From NCBI GenBank assembly GCA_001783715.1, contig MFNF01000043.1, positions 44,050-108,049 on the forward strand: 64,000 bases of DNA. The letters are read 5' to 3'. Both the position numbers and the translations under genes were made by a program. The notes beneath the pieces were generated by a model. It saw only the letters and a program-made list of their open reading frames with translations, was not told the origin of the DNA and did no database searches. This DNA is from Candidatus Lambdaproteobacteria bacterium RIFOXYD2_FULL_56_26 (GTDB lineage Bacteria > SAR324 > XYD2-FULL-50-16). Below are positions 24,771 to 34,234 of this stretch, piece by piece (positions within the stretch are counted from its first letter, which is position 1; each line of letters begins with the position of its first letter).

Positions 24771-25609
24771 GCGCCTTTGGCACTGGGGGCTCGGGTTTGC
24801 CGGCGTTTGGATTCCTGCCGTTTGATGCGTTTTTGGATCTGTTCCCTGCTCAGTCCGTCTTTTTGGAACTGGATCAACTGGTGCAGACGGGTGATACCCT
24901 TTTCTTCCAGTTCCTTGATGAACTCGCCCAAAAAGTACCGGGTCGCCAAGACATCGGGCATCGCCCGGTGCCGGTCTTCCGACTCGTAGCCAAAGTGTTT
25001 GGACAACCCGGTCACCCCGCAAGCCTTGAGTTCGGGGAGCAGCTTCTTGGCAATGGCAAAGGTGCAGATCGGGACCCGCTTTTTCATTGGCTCCAGGCCC
25101 AGCCGTTTGATTTCCGCCTGGATAAAATAAAAATCAAACGGGGCGTTGTGGGCCACAAAAACTGCGTCCCCCACAAATTCCAAGAACTGGGGCATGACCT
25201 CTTCGATCAGGGGGGCCGTTTCCACGTCCTGGTTGCTGATCCCGGTCAGCTGGGTGATGTGCCTGCTGATCCGCCGGTGGGGGTTTACCAGGGCCTCGAA
25301 CCGGCCCAGTTCCTTGTCTCCCTTGATCTTGACCGCCGCCAGATCGATGATCCGGTCGGTCCCGCGGATCGAACCGGTGGTCTCGATGTCGGTGATCACA
25401 AAGGAGGTTTCGGTCAGGGGCAGATCCTCAATCAGGTCTTCAAGCGCCGTAGCCGCCCACTGTTCCTGGGGCAGGGCGCAAAACCTGGGGTCCTGGCCCA
25501 TTTGCTCCAAGGTCTCTTCCTTGACCTTGAGGCCCAGAAACTTGGCGATTTGGTTTTGGGTCAGAGGCTTTTCGTGCCGGAAAAGCAGTTGAAAAATTGA
25601 GTCGATCAA
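24767..25609 (-). CDS. DEDDh 3'-5' exonuclease with an N-terminal helical domain
   Basis: A 280-residue protein. Residues about 65-235 form a DnaQ-like exonuclease with all four acidic residues and the catalytic His: VITDIETTG, HNAPFDFYFI and HRAMPDVLA. The first 60 residues (IFQLLFRHEKPLTQNQIAKFL) look like a small winged-helix domain, as in some PolC-like or epsilon-like proteins. The basic C-terminal tail may bind DNA. It is the first gene of a three-gene operon with the PilB/GspE ATPase. It could be a proofreading or repair exonuclease; its link to pili or secretion is unexplained. Confidence 0.88.
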   Translation of the reverse strand: MIDSIFQLLFRHEKPLTQNQIAKFLGLKVKEETLEQMGQDPRFCALPQEQWAATALEDLIEDLPLTETSFVITDIETTGSIRGTDRIIDLAAVKIKGDKELGRFEALVNPHRRISRHITQLTGISNQDVETAPLIEEVMPQFLEFVGDAVFVAHNAPFDFYFIQAEIKRLGLEPMKKRVPICTFAIAKKLLPELKACGVTGLSKHFGYESEDRHRAMPDVLATRYFLGEFIKELEEKGITRLHQLIQFQKDGLSREQIQKRIKRQESKRRQTRAPSAKGA

Positions 25610-25893
25610 GGTAAATTCCCTTATGCCAAGTCCGCAAATTTAAGGCGGTGGATCCCGAAGTCCAAGGCTAGCAACTTGGACTCACCTTGCCTAGCCCCAA
25701 TTTCCCGGCGGGGATAGACCCGCCTCGCCTTGCACAGAGCCAAGGGAGGCCGGTTTCGTCCCTAGGTTCGGGTGGGGATTCGGCTTTGGGCCGGTGGTCC
25801 TTGGTGTTGTTGGTGTTTTCTTTTTACCCCAGTGATTTGACCTCTATTTTTGTTTGTACCGCCCCCTATCGGTTTTGCCCCTCAAGGCCCTCC

Positions 25894-28245
25894 ATGTTGA
25901 CCAAACTTAGGCAAACCGGCCTGCTTTCTCCAACGCTCTTGCCGCTGGGGCTGCTTTACCTGGGTTTTAACCTTGGCTACAGTTTCACCTTTTACCATGT
26001 CAACAGCTACAAACTGCTGGTCGGCCTCTTGGGGGCCTTGGCTCTGGTGGTTTGGTTCGAGGGCCGCAAACAAAAGGCGGACGGTCCGCTGTGGCCCCAA
26101 GGGCTGTTTTTTGTATTGGCCCTGCCGGTGCTGGTCACCCTGCCCGGAGCCTTGGTGGGCGGGTTTGCGGAAAACTACAACTTTGCCTATGAGCTGGGAA
26201 CCGGCTTGGTCCTGTGGTTGTGGGGCTATTACGCCTTCCAGGGAATGGCCAGGGCCAAACCGCTGGCCGACTGGACCGGTTGGCTGGGAGTGAGCCTCTT
26301 GTGGGTCGGACTTTGGGCCTTGGGCCAAGGGATGGGGATCTTGGATTCGCCAAACCTGCTGGCCGGAGAGGTCAAGGCCAGCTTTGGGCACCGAAATTAT
26401 TTTGCCAGCTACCTGATCCAAATGTTGCCGCTCTTTTTGGTCTTGGGGCTCCCGGCGGAGGGGGAGGCCTGGGTCACCAAGGGGCGACCATGGTTTGTCG
26501 GCCTGTTTCTGCTCGGTGGCCTTTCCTTGTGGTTGACCCAGTCTCGGGCGGCGATTGTGACCTTTGGGTTGGTGGCCTTTTTGTTGGCCTTGGGGTTTGT
26601 GCTGCGGTTGACCTCCAAAAAGGTCAAAAAGAAGCTTTTGCTGCTGCTGGTCGGGCTTGCCCTTTTGGGCGGCGCTGCGGCGGCGACCTACGTTTCCCGC
26701 CTGACCCCCGACCCGGTTTACGGCTCTCGGTTTGAACAGCTGTTTTCCAAACGAGCCTGGATCGGCCGGATCATCCCTTGGCAAGCGGCCACCAATGCGG
26801 TCCTGGCGGCTCCGGTCTGGGGGCATGGGCTGGGCAGCAGCTACAATCTCTTTTTTACCTACGTGGACCCAAAAACCCGGCTGTACCACCCGGAACGGAG
26901 CTACAACCATGCCCACTCGGAGCCGCTGGAGTTCCTGGAGGAGGCGGGGCTGTTGGGGCTTTTAGCCTACGGGTTGATGTTATTTTGGTTGGGTCGGGCC
27001 TTTTGGCGCACCTTCTTGGGTGCTACGGACCTGGGGACACAAAAACTGGCCTTGGGGCTGGGGGGCGGACTCTTGGCCTTTGTGCTCCACGGAGTGGTGG
27101 AGGTGGCTCCCCGGATGATCGTTGCCGAACTGCCCTTTGCCTTGGGGGCCGCCGCCTTGTTGGCCTTGGAGGCCCAGGTGGCCGGTCCAGCCCCCGCTTC
27201 GGCGCTCCGGGCCAAAGCCCTGCCTTGGGTCAACCTCGCCTTGTGGGGGCTGGCCGCCTTGCTGCTGTTGCCTTGGCTGGCCAAACAAAATGCCTATTAC
27301 AACCTGCTCAACCTGCCCGAAACTCCGGGCAAAGCCCAAGAGATGGAAGAGCTGGTCAAAAGCTCCAACGACATTTATACCCTGGATGACCTTCTGCACC
27401 TGGAAGCCAAACTGGGCCGGTTGGAGCAGATGAAACCGGTGATGGACCGCCTGGAGGCCCTGATCCCCAACTACCGGGACCTGAATTACCAAAAGGCCGT
27501 CTGGGCCTCCTTGTCCGGGGACTTGAGTCTGGCCAAGCAACTGGCTTTGGAGGGACAAAAGCGGGACCGGTATTACTTGCCCAACCTGCGGCTTTTGATG
27601 AGTTTGGCGCTGGAAAGCAACGACTTTGAAGGCTTTGCCACCCAGTTCGGCTTGACCACCCGATTTTTGTTGTTCCAGAACTTTGTGATCATCGCCTTTG
27701 AGGAGGAAGCGGCCCCGATCCTGCTGCGGCCCACCTCCTTTGGGGTCGAGCTGGCCCAAAGTCCCGAAGGGATCAGGATCAAAATCGACCCGCTGTGGCT
27801 GCGCCAGTTTTTTGACCAAGCCAGGGCCTTGCGTGCTGCACCTCCGGGGCCGATGGAACGTTCGGAGTTGATGAACCGGATTGCCCGGCAGGTGTCACTG
27901 AACCCCTTCTTTCACATCGAGATCAAGGAACCTTACCTGATTGACGAGCCCCAGATTTATCTCCTCTTGGACCGTTACAAAACCGCCAACCAAGAGCTGG
28001 CACAGCAGGAAGACTACCTTCGGTTCAGCCTGAACAAGGAACTGGAACAGGCAGGCCCCCAAGAACGGGGGCAGATCGAACGGCAGTACCAAGAAAAGTT
28101 CAGACAAGCCCAGTCGGAGAGCCAAAACCAGATCCACAAGCTGGAAACCCAGCTGGAACAAAAAACCCTCTTCCGGCATTTTCTCAACAAACATCGTTTT
28201 GCCGCTGCGTGGCTTTCGGAAATCCAGCAGCTTTATTTCCCCTGA
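25894..28245 (+). CDS. O-antigen ligase-like membrane protein with C-terminal repeat region
   Basis: 783 residues from the ATG at MLTKLRQTGLLSPTLLPLG; 69 upstream codons in the same frame look like non-coding DNA. Ten to twelve hydrophobic helices fill the first 530 residues, with the Wzy_C features SFGHRNYFASYLIQMLPLFL, a basic periplasmic loop, and HAHSEPLEFLEEAGLLGL. The last 250 residues are soluble: TPR-like helices then a charged coiled coil (about 700-760). Wzy/WaaL-type enzymes join polysaccharide units or attach them to lipid or protein. The neighbouring glycerate-kinase-like gene starts 21 bases downstream. The acceptor is unknown. Confidence 0.85.
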   Translation: MLTKLRQTGLLSPTLLPLGLLYLGFNLGYSFTFYHVNSYKLLVGLLGALALVVWFEGRKQKADGPLWPQGLFFVLALPVLVTLPGALVGGFAENYNFAYELGTGLVLWLWGYYAFQGMARAKPLADWTGWLGVSLLWVGLWALGQGMGILDSPNLLAGEVKASFGHRNYFASYLIQMLPLFLVLGLPAEGEAWVTKGRPWFVGLFLLGGLSLWLTQSRAAIVTFGLVAFLLALGFVLRLTSKKVKKKLLLLLVGLALLGGAAAATYVSRLTPDPVYGSRFEQLFSKRAWIGRIIPWQAATNAVLAAPVWGHGLGSSYNLFFTYVDPKTRLYHPERSYNHAHSEPLEFLEEAGLLGLLAYGLMLFWLGRAFWRTFLGATDLGTQKLALGLGGGLLAFVLHGVVEVAPRMIVAELPFALGAAALLALEAQVAGPAPASALRAKALPWVNLALWGLAALLLLPWLAKQNAYYNLLNLPETPGKAQEMEELVKSSNDIYTLDDLLHLEAKLGRLEQMKPVMDRLEALIPNYRDLNYQKAVWASLSGDLSLAKQLALEGQKRDRYYLPNLRLLMSLALESNDFEGFATQFGLTTRFLLFQNFVIIAFEEEAAPILLRPTSFGVELAQSPEGIRIKIDPLWLRQFFDQARALRAAPPGPMERSELMNRIARQVSLNPFFHIEIKEPYLIDEPQIYLLLDRYKTANQELAQQEDYLRFSLNKELEQAGPQERGQIERQYQEKFRQAQSESQNQIHKLETQLEQKTLFRHFLNKHRFAAAWLSEIQQLYFP

Positions 28246-28266
28246 AACAACCAGAAAAAGACCAAA

Positions 28267-29112
28267 GTGAACCTAACCGAAAAATTTGCCCAGATTCGTG
28301 AAGCCCAAGGTTTTGGCGGTGCCGCCAGTTATGCCAAGTTTTGCACGCCCTTGCTTGAAGCGCTCGACCAAGCCAAAATGCCCCTTTTGATGGGCCTTTC
28401 GGGAGCCCAAGGGAGCGGTAAAACCAACTTGGCCCAGGCCCTGTCTCGGCTGTTGATGGCCGAACGGGGGTTGAGGGTGCTGGTACTGTCCTTGGACGAC
28501 TTTTACCTGACCCAAACCGAACGCAAGACCTTGGGCCAGGAGGTCCACCCTTTGGCCGCCACCAGGGGCGTGCCGGGGACCCATGATCTGGTTTTGTTGC
28601 AGGCGGCCATTCACGCAGCCTTGGGCGGGGGGCCGGTGGTGGTGCCTCGGTTCGACAAAAGTAAGGATGACCGGGCTGGGTTCACCGAACTCAAGGGCCC
28701 CTTCGACCTAGTGATCTTTGAAGGCTGGTGCTTAGGAGCCAAGCCCCAAGGGATGCCTCGGAAACCGATCAACGCCCTGGAGGCCCAGGAGGACTCACAA
28801 GGGGTTTGGCGCAGCTGGGTGGAAGCCCGACTGGAAGCCTACCAACCGCTCTTTTCCCAAGTGGGCCTTTGGGCCTTTTTGGCCGCCCCGGATTGGCCGA
28901 TCGTCGCCAAGTGGAGAAAGGCCCAGGAAATGGACCTGAAAAAAGCGGGCCGTGCGGCACCGATGTTGGAGCCAGGGGTTTTGGACCGGTTTATGATGTT
29001 TTACCAAGGGATCAGTCTGAGGTTGCTCGAACAGATGCCCCAACAGGCAGACTGGTGCGGTTTTTTGGATGCCGACCAGCGGATCGTTTCGATCCGAACC
29101 GGTTTTAAATAA
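28267..29112 (+). CDS. D-glycerate 3-kinase-like P-loop kinase
   Basis: A 281-residue kinase with Walker A GAQGSGKTNLAQAL (near residue 50), then VLSLDDFYLTQTER, the phosphoribulokinase-like substrate motif, and DLVIFEGWCLGAKP, a conserved block of the GLYK/YggC family. The predicted reaction is ATP-dependent phosphorylation of D-glycerate to 3-phosphoglycerate. GTG is the start; 21 bases separate it from the Wzy-like gene. An HAD phosphatase resembling mannosyl-3-phosphoglycerate phosphatase follows, so the pair may act in glycosylglycerate metabolism. A different small-molecule kinase activity cannot be excluded. Confidence 0.82.
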   Translation: MNLTEKFAQIREAQGFGGAASYAKFCTPLLEALDQAKMPLLMGLSGAQGSGKTNLAQALSRLLMAERGLRVLVLSLDDFYLTQTERKTLGQEVHPLAATRGVPGTHDLVLLQAAIHAALGGGPVVVPRFDKSKDDRAGFTELKGPFDLVIFEGWCLGAKPQGMPRKPINALEAQEDSQGVWRSWVEARLEAYQPLFSQVGLWAFLAAPDWPIVAKWRKAQEMDLKKAGRAAPMLEPGVLDRFMMFYQGISLRLLEQMPQQADWCGFLDADQRIVSIRTGFK

Positions 29113-29136
29113 CTAACTTTTTAGGGGGTGGCACCG

Positions 29137-29970
29137 GTGAGCTTGAATCCAACAGAAAGACTTTTGTTTTACTCCGACTTGGATGCGACCCTGCTTGAAG
29201 CCCGAACCGGCAGCTTCGAGGCCGCAAAGCCGATGATCAAAAAACTGGAGGCCTTGGGGATTCCCTTGATCCTCAATTCCTCCCGTACCGCTCCCGAGAT
29301 GCTGCACCTACGCCGGGAAATGAACAACCGGCATCCTTTTGCGGCCGAACATGGCGGAGCGGTTTGTACGCCGGTCGGCTATTTTGAGGGCCAAAAGATC
29401 CCCTTGGACCACGAGGTCAAGATGGATTACCTGGGGCTGCACTACAAATCGATCCTGCACCACTTGATTGAACTCAAGGACCTGCACGACTTTTCTTTTT
29501 TGGGTTTTGACGACATGTCCATCCCCGACTTGACTCGGGAAACCGGCCTTTCCTTGGAAGTGGCGATCCAAGCCAAGCACCGCCTCGCTTCCGAAGCGCT
29601 GGTGTGGCTGGACCGGGCGGAATTGCTGGACCACTTTAAGGCCACCTTGGCCGAGCGTGGGCTCCGTTTGGTCAAGGGGGGGCGCTTTTATTTTGTCATT
29701 TCCGAACGGGCCGACAAGGGTGGGGCGGTCACCTGGATCAATTTTAACTACCAAGCCCAAGACAAGTCCCGGCCCCTTAAAACCGTTGGTATTGGCGATG
29801 GTCCCAACGATTTGGACCTGCTCAACCAGGTGGACCTGCCCGTAGTGGTGGCCCCCCCCAGGGGTTCCAGGCTGGCCTTCGACAAACCGGGGACGATATT
29901 TACCGAAAAATCCGGCCCCGAAGGTTGGGCGGAAGGGGTCGAAAAAGCGCTGGCTCAATTGGGCTTGTAA
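29137..29970 (+). CDS. HAD-IIB phosphatase, mannosyl-3-phosphoglycerate phosphatase-like
   Basis: 277 residues from a GTG about 8 bases after AGGGGG; another GTG three codons earlier overlaps that site. The nucleophile motif YSDLDATLLEART, the Ser/Thr motif ILNSSRT, a cap domain, and GIGDGPNDLDLL with the final acidic residues identify a HAD phosphatase with a C2 cap. The cap and AAEHGGAVCTP are like mannosyl- or glucosyl-3-phosphoglycerate phosphatases (MpgP/YedP). It would release the glycosylglycerate solute from its phosphate. Its neighbour is a glycerate kinase, supporting a glycerate-sugar pathway, but no synthase is seen here. Substrate is inferred. Confidence 0.8.
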   Translation: MSLNPTERLLFYSDLDATLLEARTGSFEAAKPMIKKLEALGIPLILNSSRTAPEMLHLRREMNNRHPFAAEHGGAVCTPVGYFEGQKIPLDHEVKMDYLGLHYKSILHHLIELKDLHDFSFLGFDDMSIPDLTRETGLSLEVAIQAKHRLASEALVWLDRAELLDHFKATLAERGLRLVKGGRFYFVISERADKGGAVTWINFNYQAQDKSRPLKTVGIGDGPNDLDLLNQVDLPVVVAPPRGSRLAFDKPGTIFTEKSGPEGWAEGVEKALAQLGL

Positions 29971-30051
29971 GGTTTTAAACCCCCCTCCCCCTAGGGGTAC
30001 CCCCTGAAGAGGCAGAAGACACGGAGCTTCATAGGAATATTTGAATAAATG

Positions 30052-30080
30052 TTGTAATCACAAAGGTTTTTATCTAAAAT
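30052..30080 (+). promoter_or_regulatory. Strong sigma-70-like promoter of the small hypothetical gene
   Basis: TTGTAA and TAAAAT are separated by exactly 17 bases in an A/T-rich patch, about 70 bases before the ATG of the next gene. No competing promoter is visible in this gap. The strong match suggests the gene is expressed independently. Confidence 0.6.
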
Positions 30081-30148
30081 TACGGCGTGGTGCCTCTTGC
30101 AATATCACGGGAGGCATGACCGTTTAATCTTCTGTCAATTTATTTGCT

Positions 30149-30523
30149 ATGGACAACGAAACCTTCAAAAACCTGATTCCCACCGACTGGTTGGCCCCCT
30201 ATTACAACGAATATCTTTCGTTGAACGAAAAAATCACCACCACCCTGATCCAAGTCACGGCCCACCAACGGCAGTGGGGCAAGACATTGCATCGGCCCCA
30301 GGACTTTGAGGAGTTCTTTGAGGCAGAAGCGGAGGTATTGGGGAAATCGGTGGAGGAGATCAAGGGATTTTTCCAGCAAATCGCCCAGACCAAGGCGAAG
30401 GAACAGGTCTTTGAAAAACACTACGGCCACTTGGTCCCCAAAGACGAAAAGGGCCACCCGAAAATCAACCGGAAGGCCCTCGACAGCATTCTTGGGCCGG
30501 ATATGAAGTTTAAGACCGAGTAA
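30149..30523 (+). CDS. Hypothetical helical protein
   Basis: A 124-residue protein not recognised as any family. It is soluble, mostly helical, rich in Glu, Lys and aromatic residues, and has no Cys. The N terminus (MDNETFKNLIPTDWLAPYYN) is followed by helical stretches such as EEFFEAEAEVLGKSVEEIKG and a basic C terminus. It stands alone with its own promoter candidate, between the HAD phosphatase and metH. The even, low-complexity-free sequence and normal codon usage support real coding. The function is unknown. Confidence 0.65.
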   Translation: MDNETFKNLIPTDWLAPYYNEYLSLNEKITTTLIQVTAHQRQWGKTLHRPQDFEEFFEAEAEVLGKSVEEIKGFFQQIAQTKAKEQVFEKHYGHLVPKDEKGHPKINRKALDSILGPDMKFKTE

Positions 30524-30603
30524 CTGCGCCCCAACGGGGGAACTTTGCCTTGGTCGGTTTTTGCTTCTTCCTGCCCACTTGAGCCCGATCCCCTGCCTCC
30601 AGA

Positions 30604-33600
30604 CTAGTGGTAACCTGCCTCGGGGTGGAAACAAACCACTGCCGCCGTGGTTCCGGTCGGGGAGAATTCAAACCCTTCGGTCAAACTCACCCCGATCTCT
30701 TGGGCCGCCAGGAGTTCAAAAATCGGCCGGTTCAGCTCGATTTTGGTCATCGCCGGGTAACCGGGAGAGTAGCGGCAGCTGCTTTTTGCCTCCAGTTGGG
30801 CTTCCAAAAGACGGTTCAGCTCCGAAGCCATGTCTTCGGCCACTCGGTCCGAGAGCCCCTGGAGCATCCAGGCGGATTCGCCGTCCTGGCCCTTGAGTTC
30901 GGCCAAGGCCGGTTCCACCTTGTTGCCGCTGGTCGCAAGCAAAAGGCCGATCCAGTCCAACCCTTGGGGGTTGAAGTAGTGGGCTACGTTGGTCTTGTCT
31001 TGCCCCCCTTGGCCGACAATGTCGTTGAAGGACAACCTAGCCGCTTCGGTCTTGCCGTCCGGTTGGTAAATCACCACCTCGTTGCCCAAGGACCGACAGG
31101 GGAAGAGGCCAAACCTCCCTTGCGGAGTGATCCAGCCTTGGGTCTCCGCTTTTTGGGACCAATGGTCCAACTGGGCCAAAAGCTCCGCCTCCCGGACCCC
31201 TTTTTTCTCCCAAGACCCTTTGCCGCCGTACTTCCAGTTGAGGGTAAAGAGCAGGGTTTTGTTGAGCTTTTCCTTGAACCGGGTCAAAGGAACGGTGAAG
31301 GTCCGGGGGCCGGTACAAAGGCCCAGGTCCACCGCCCCCGCTCTGGGGGCCACCGTTCGGAAAGAAAGGCTTTCCAGCTGGGCCGCCTGGGCTTGGGCCC
31401 GGCGGTGGCCCAGGTCCAGGGCCAACTCCATCCGTTCCAAGTTTTTTGCCAACAACGGTCCCCGCCGTTGGGGGTCGGACAGCTGACCCAGCAGGTTGAC
31501 CCCGTCCATCGCCGAAGCGCAGTAAAAGACGTTGGGTCGCATCTCGACGCTGTCCTCCCCGCCCGCCAGGGCGACCTGGGCGGCGTGGCGGAAGCTGACC
31601 GGGGCACCACCGATCAAAAGGTCGATCTCTTCGGCCAGCCCTTGTTCTTCGAGCATTTTTGACAGGGCAATCATGTGGTTGCTGGTTTGGACCAACAAGG
31701 CGGAACAGCCGATGATCTTGGCCCCATGTTCCTTGGCGGCATCGATGAAGGCCTGCAAGGGCACCTGGACCCCCAGGTCGATCACTTGGTAACCGTAGTT
31801 TTCCATCAAGGTTTTAGTCAGGTCTTTGCCGATGCTATGGACATCCTGGTACACCGTCCCCAACACCACCTTGCCCTTGACCTGGATGGCCCCACTCTGG
31901 CCTTGCCGGGACTTGATGTACCCTTCCAAAAAGCCCATTACCTGTTTCATCACGTCCGCCGCCTTGAGCAGGTGGGGCAGGGACACCTCCCCTTGGGCAA
32001 AACCGGCACCCAATTCTTCCATGGCTACCATCAGGTGGTCATTGATCAGCACCAACGGCTCCATGCCCCCTTGGATCACCTTGGCGCAGTCCTCCACGAT
32101 TTTGTCCTGGTAGGGGTACACAAAGGGGCCGACCGTGACCTCGCCGCTGCTCCGTTCCTTGAAGCCTTCCTTGATCTTCAGGCAAATCGCCTGGGCGGGT
32201 TCAAAGTCCTCGTACTTGGGCTTGGCCTTGACCGGGCCGCCGGATTTGAGGGCGGCAATCTCTTCGAGCTTGGCGAAAGCCTCCATGTCCCGTTCCAGCA
32301 CCACCTTGCGGCCCAACTCTCGGTCCACCGGGTCAAGGGACTCGACCGGGACGTAGTGGTGGGGGTTGACGATCGCTGCATCGAGACCCGCTTTTCTTGC
32401 TTCGGCCAAAAAGACCGAAGTCAAAACCTTACGCATATAAGGTTTTTTGGCCAACCCGTTGGTCAGGTTGCCCACCCCGATGGTGGTTTTGACCCCCGGA
32501 TACAGGGCCTTGATCCCCGGAATGGCCCGGATCGATTCCAAGGCAAAGTTCATCCCCTCTTCCGATTCGGAACCGATGGGGAAGGCGTTGATGTCCACCA
32601 AAAATTGTTCCGGCTTTTGGCCGTGTTTTTGGATCGCCTTGTCCAAAATCTGTTTGGCTAGGTCGATCTTTTCGGCCTGGGTCACCGCCGGACCCTTGGG
32701 GCCGGTGGTCAGGGCGATGTACAAAGGCGCATGGGCCTTGGTCACCGCCAAGACCGCATCCACCTTGTCCAGGCCGGGGGCGTATTCTTCCATGGAAATG
32801 GAGTTGATGATCGGCCGGCCCGGATAGGCCTCAATCGCTTGGCCCAGGGCCTCCACGTCAAAGCTGTCCAGACACATGGCCCCGGGGAAGTCCACCGACT
32901 GGGCCCGAACCACCGCCACTAAGGTTTGGGCGGTGTTGACCTGGTTGGAATCCATACAAACATCGATGATCTCCAGCCCCAAGTCGCCCACCTGTTCCTT
33001 GACCACTTCCTCCAGGGATTCCTGGTCGATCGATCCTTCCCGTTCCACTGCGTCCCGGACCTTTTTGCTGCCCCGGACGTTGAGCCGCTCCCCGATGCGG
33101 ATCAGGGATTCGCTGGAATCCAAGGCAATCGCCTGTTGGGGGCCGGAGAGGTAAACCTGGGTGACCGGTTTTCTTGGGACTGGCGCTTTGCCTTGCAGCC
33201 GCTTGGCTACCTCGGCAATGTGGCCGGGGCTGGTGCCACAACAGCCGCCGACGATGTTGACCCCCATCTGGTAAAAGGGCTCCACAAAGCGACCAAAGTC
33301 TTCTGGGCTCAACTTGAACACCGTCTTGCCCCCTTCGGAGACCGGCAGGCCAGCATTGGGGATCACCGAAATGGGGATCTTGGAATGGGCGACCAACTTT
33401 TCGACCGTTGGCCCCATCAGGTCGGGGCCGATGGAACAGTTGATCCCAAAGGCGGAGATGCCCACTTCCTGCAAGGTGGTCAAGGCAGCCACCACATCGG
33501 TATTAAAAATCTGCATCTTGCTGAACTTGTCCACCGTCACCTGGGCGATGATTGCCAATTCCTTGCCCATTTCGGCCATTGCCTGTTTGGCCCCAAAAAC

Positions 33601-34203
33601 GGCGGCCTTCAGCTCCAACATGTCTTGTTGGGTTTCAAACAGCAGCACATCCGCTCCCCCTTCGATCAGGCCTTTGACCTGGAGGCGGAAGTTGTCTTCG
33701 ATCTGGGCAAAGGTCCCTTTGTGCAGGTCTGCGTGGGTCGGGGAAAGGACCCAGTTGCTGGGGCCGATACTACCCAAGACCAAAAGCGGCCTGCCATCGT
33801 AGCCGGAGCTGTTTTTGTATTCTGCCAAGGCTTCCTGGGCGAGTTTGGCTGCCTGCCGGTTCATCAGCAAGGTCAGTTCTTCCAGACCCAACCCGCCGAT
33901 CTGGTGCCACTCTTGGGGGAACTCCTTGAGGTCGAGCCCGGAAAAGTCGAACTCCGCCAAGCGCAGGGGGCTGGCCCCAAAGCTGTTGGTTTCCACCGCC
34001 ATGGCCCCGGCCTCAAAGTAGGCCTTGTGCACCGCCTTGACCGCTTCGGGACGAGAAAAGACCAAAAGGTCCCCCAGCATCTGGTAGGCCTCTCCGCCAT
34101 AAACCTCCGGCCCAAAATGGTAGTTCTGGATCATGGTGCCCATCGCCCCATCGATGATCAGCAACCGTTGGGCAAGGAGTTCGGCAAAGGCTTTAGGGGT
34201 CAT
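30604..34203 (-). CDS. metH: Cobalamin-dependent methionine synthase
   Basis: A 1199-residue enzyme with the full MetH modular order. The homocysteine domain (1-330) has zinc ligands Cys256 and Cys321-322 (GINCSIG, GGCCGTSP). The pterin (methyl-THF) domain (about 365-625) contains ERLNVRGS. The cap and B12-binding module (about 650-890) has DVHSIG (about 786-791) and VIGGAP-like LIGGAP. The activation domain (about 920-1199) ends with RYSPGYPA. It transfers a methyl group from methyltetrahydrofolate to homocysteine. No B12 riboswitch is visible in the 31-base gap to the upstream nnrS gene, which it probably follows in a transcript. Confidence 0.97.
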   Translation of the reverse strand: MTPKAFAELLAQRLLIIDGAMGTMIQNYHFGPEVYGGEAYQMLGDLLVFSRPEAVKAVHKAYFEAGAMAVETNSFGASPLRLAEFDFSGLDLKEFPQEWHQIGGLGLEELTLLMNRQAAKLAQEALAEYKNSSGYDGRPLLVLGSIGPSNWVLSPTHADLHKGTFAQIEDNFRLQVKGLIEGGADVLLFETQQDMLELKAAVFGAKQAMAEMGKELAIIAQVTVDKFSKMQIFNTDVVAALTTLQEVGISAFGINCSIGPDLMGPTVEKLVAHSKIPISVIPNAGLPVSEGGKTVFKLSPEDFGRFVEPFYQMGVNIVGGCCGTSPGHIAEVAKRLQGKAPVPRKPVTQVYLSGPQQAIALDSSESLIRIGERLNVRGSKKVRDAVEREGSIDQESLEEVVKEQVGDLGLEIIDVCMDSNQVNTAQTLVAVVRAQSVDFPGAMCLDSFDVEALGQAIEAYPGRPIINSISMEEYAPGLDKVDAVLAVTKAHAPLYIALTTGPKGPAVTQAEKIDLAKQILDKAIQKHGQKPEQFLVDINAFPIGSESEEGMNFALESIRAIPGIKALYPGVKTTIGVGNLTNGLAKKPYMRKVLTSVFLAEARKAGLDAAIVNPHHYVPVESLDPVDRELGRKVVLERDMEAFAKLEEIAALKSGGPVKAKPKYEDFEPAQAICLKIKEGFKERSSGEVTVGPFVYPYQDKIVEDCAKVIQGGMEPLVLINDHLMVAMEELGAGFAQGEVSLPHLLKAADVMKQVMGFLEGYIKSRQGQSGAIQVKGKVVLGTVYQDVHSIGKDLTKTLMENYGYQVIDLGVQVPLQAFIDAAKEHGAKIIGCSALLVQTSNHMIALSKMLEEQGLAEEIDLLIGGAPVSFRHAAQVALAGGEDSVEMRPNVFYCASAMDGVNLLGQLSDPQRRGPLLAKNLERMELALDLGHRRAQAQAAQLESLSFRTVAPRAGAVDLGLCTGPRTFTVPLTRFKEKLNKTLLFTLNWKYGGKGSWEKKGVREAELLAQLDHWSQKAETQGWITPQGRFGLFPCRSLGNEVVIYQPDGKTEAARLSFNDIVGQGGQDKTNVAHYFNPQGLDWIGLLLATSGNKVEPALAELKGQDGESAWMLQGLSDRVAEDMASELNRLLEAQLEAKSSCRYSPGYPAMTKIELNRPIFELLAAQEIGVSLTEGFEFSPTGTTAAVVCFHPEAGYH

Positions 34204-34234
34204 GGGACGCTCGGGAAAAGGAGAAGCAAAGGGC

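Noticed and set aside
31675..32661. Long plus-strand frame within metH
   Set aside because: It is the antisense shadow of intact MetH domains.
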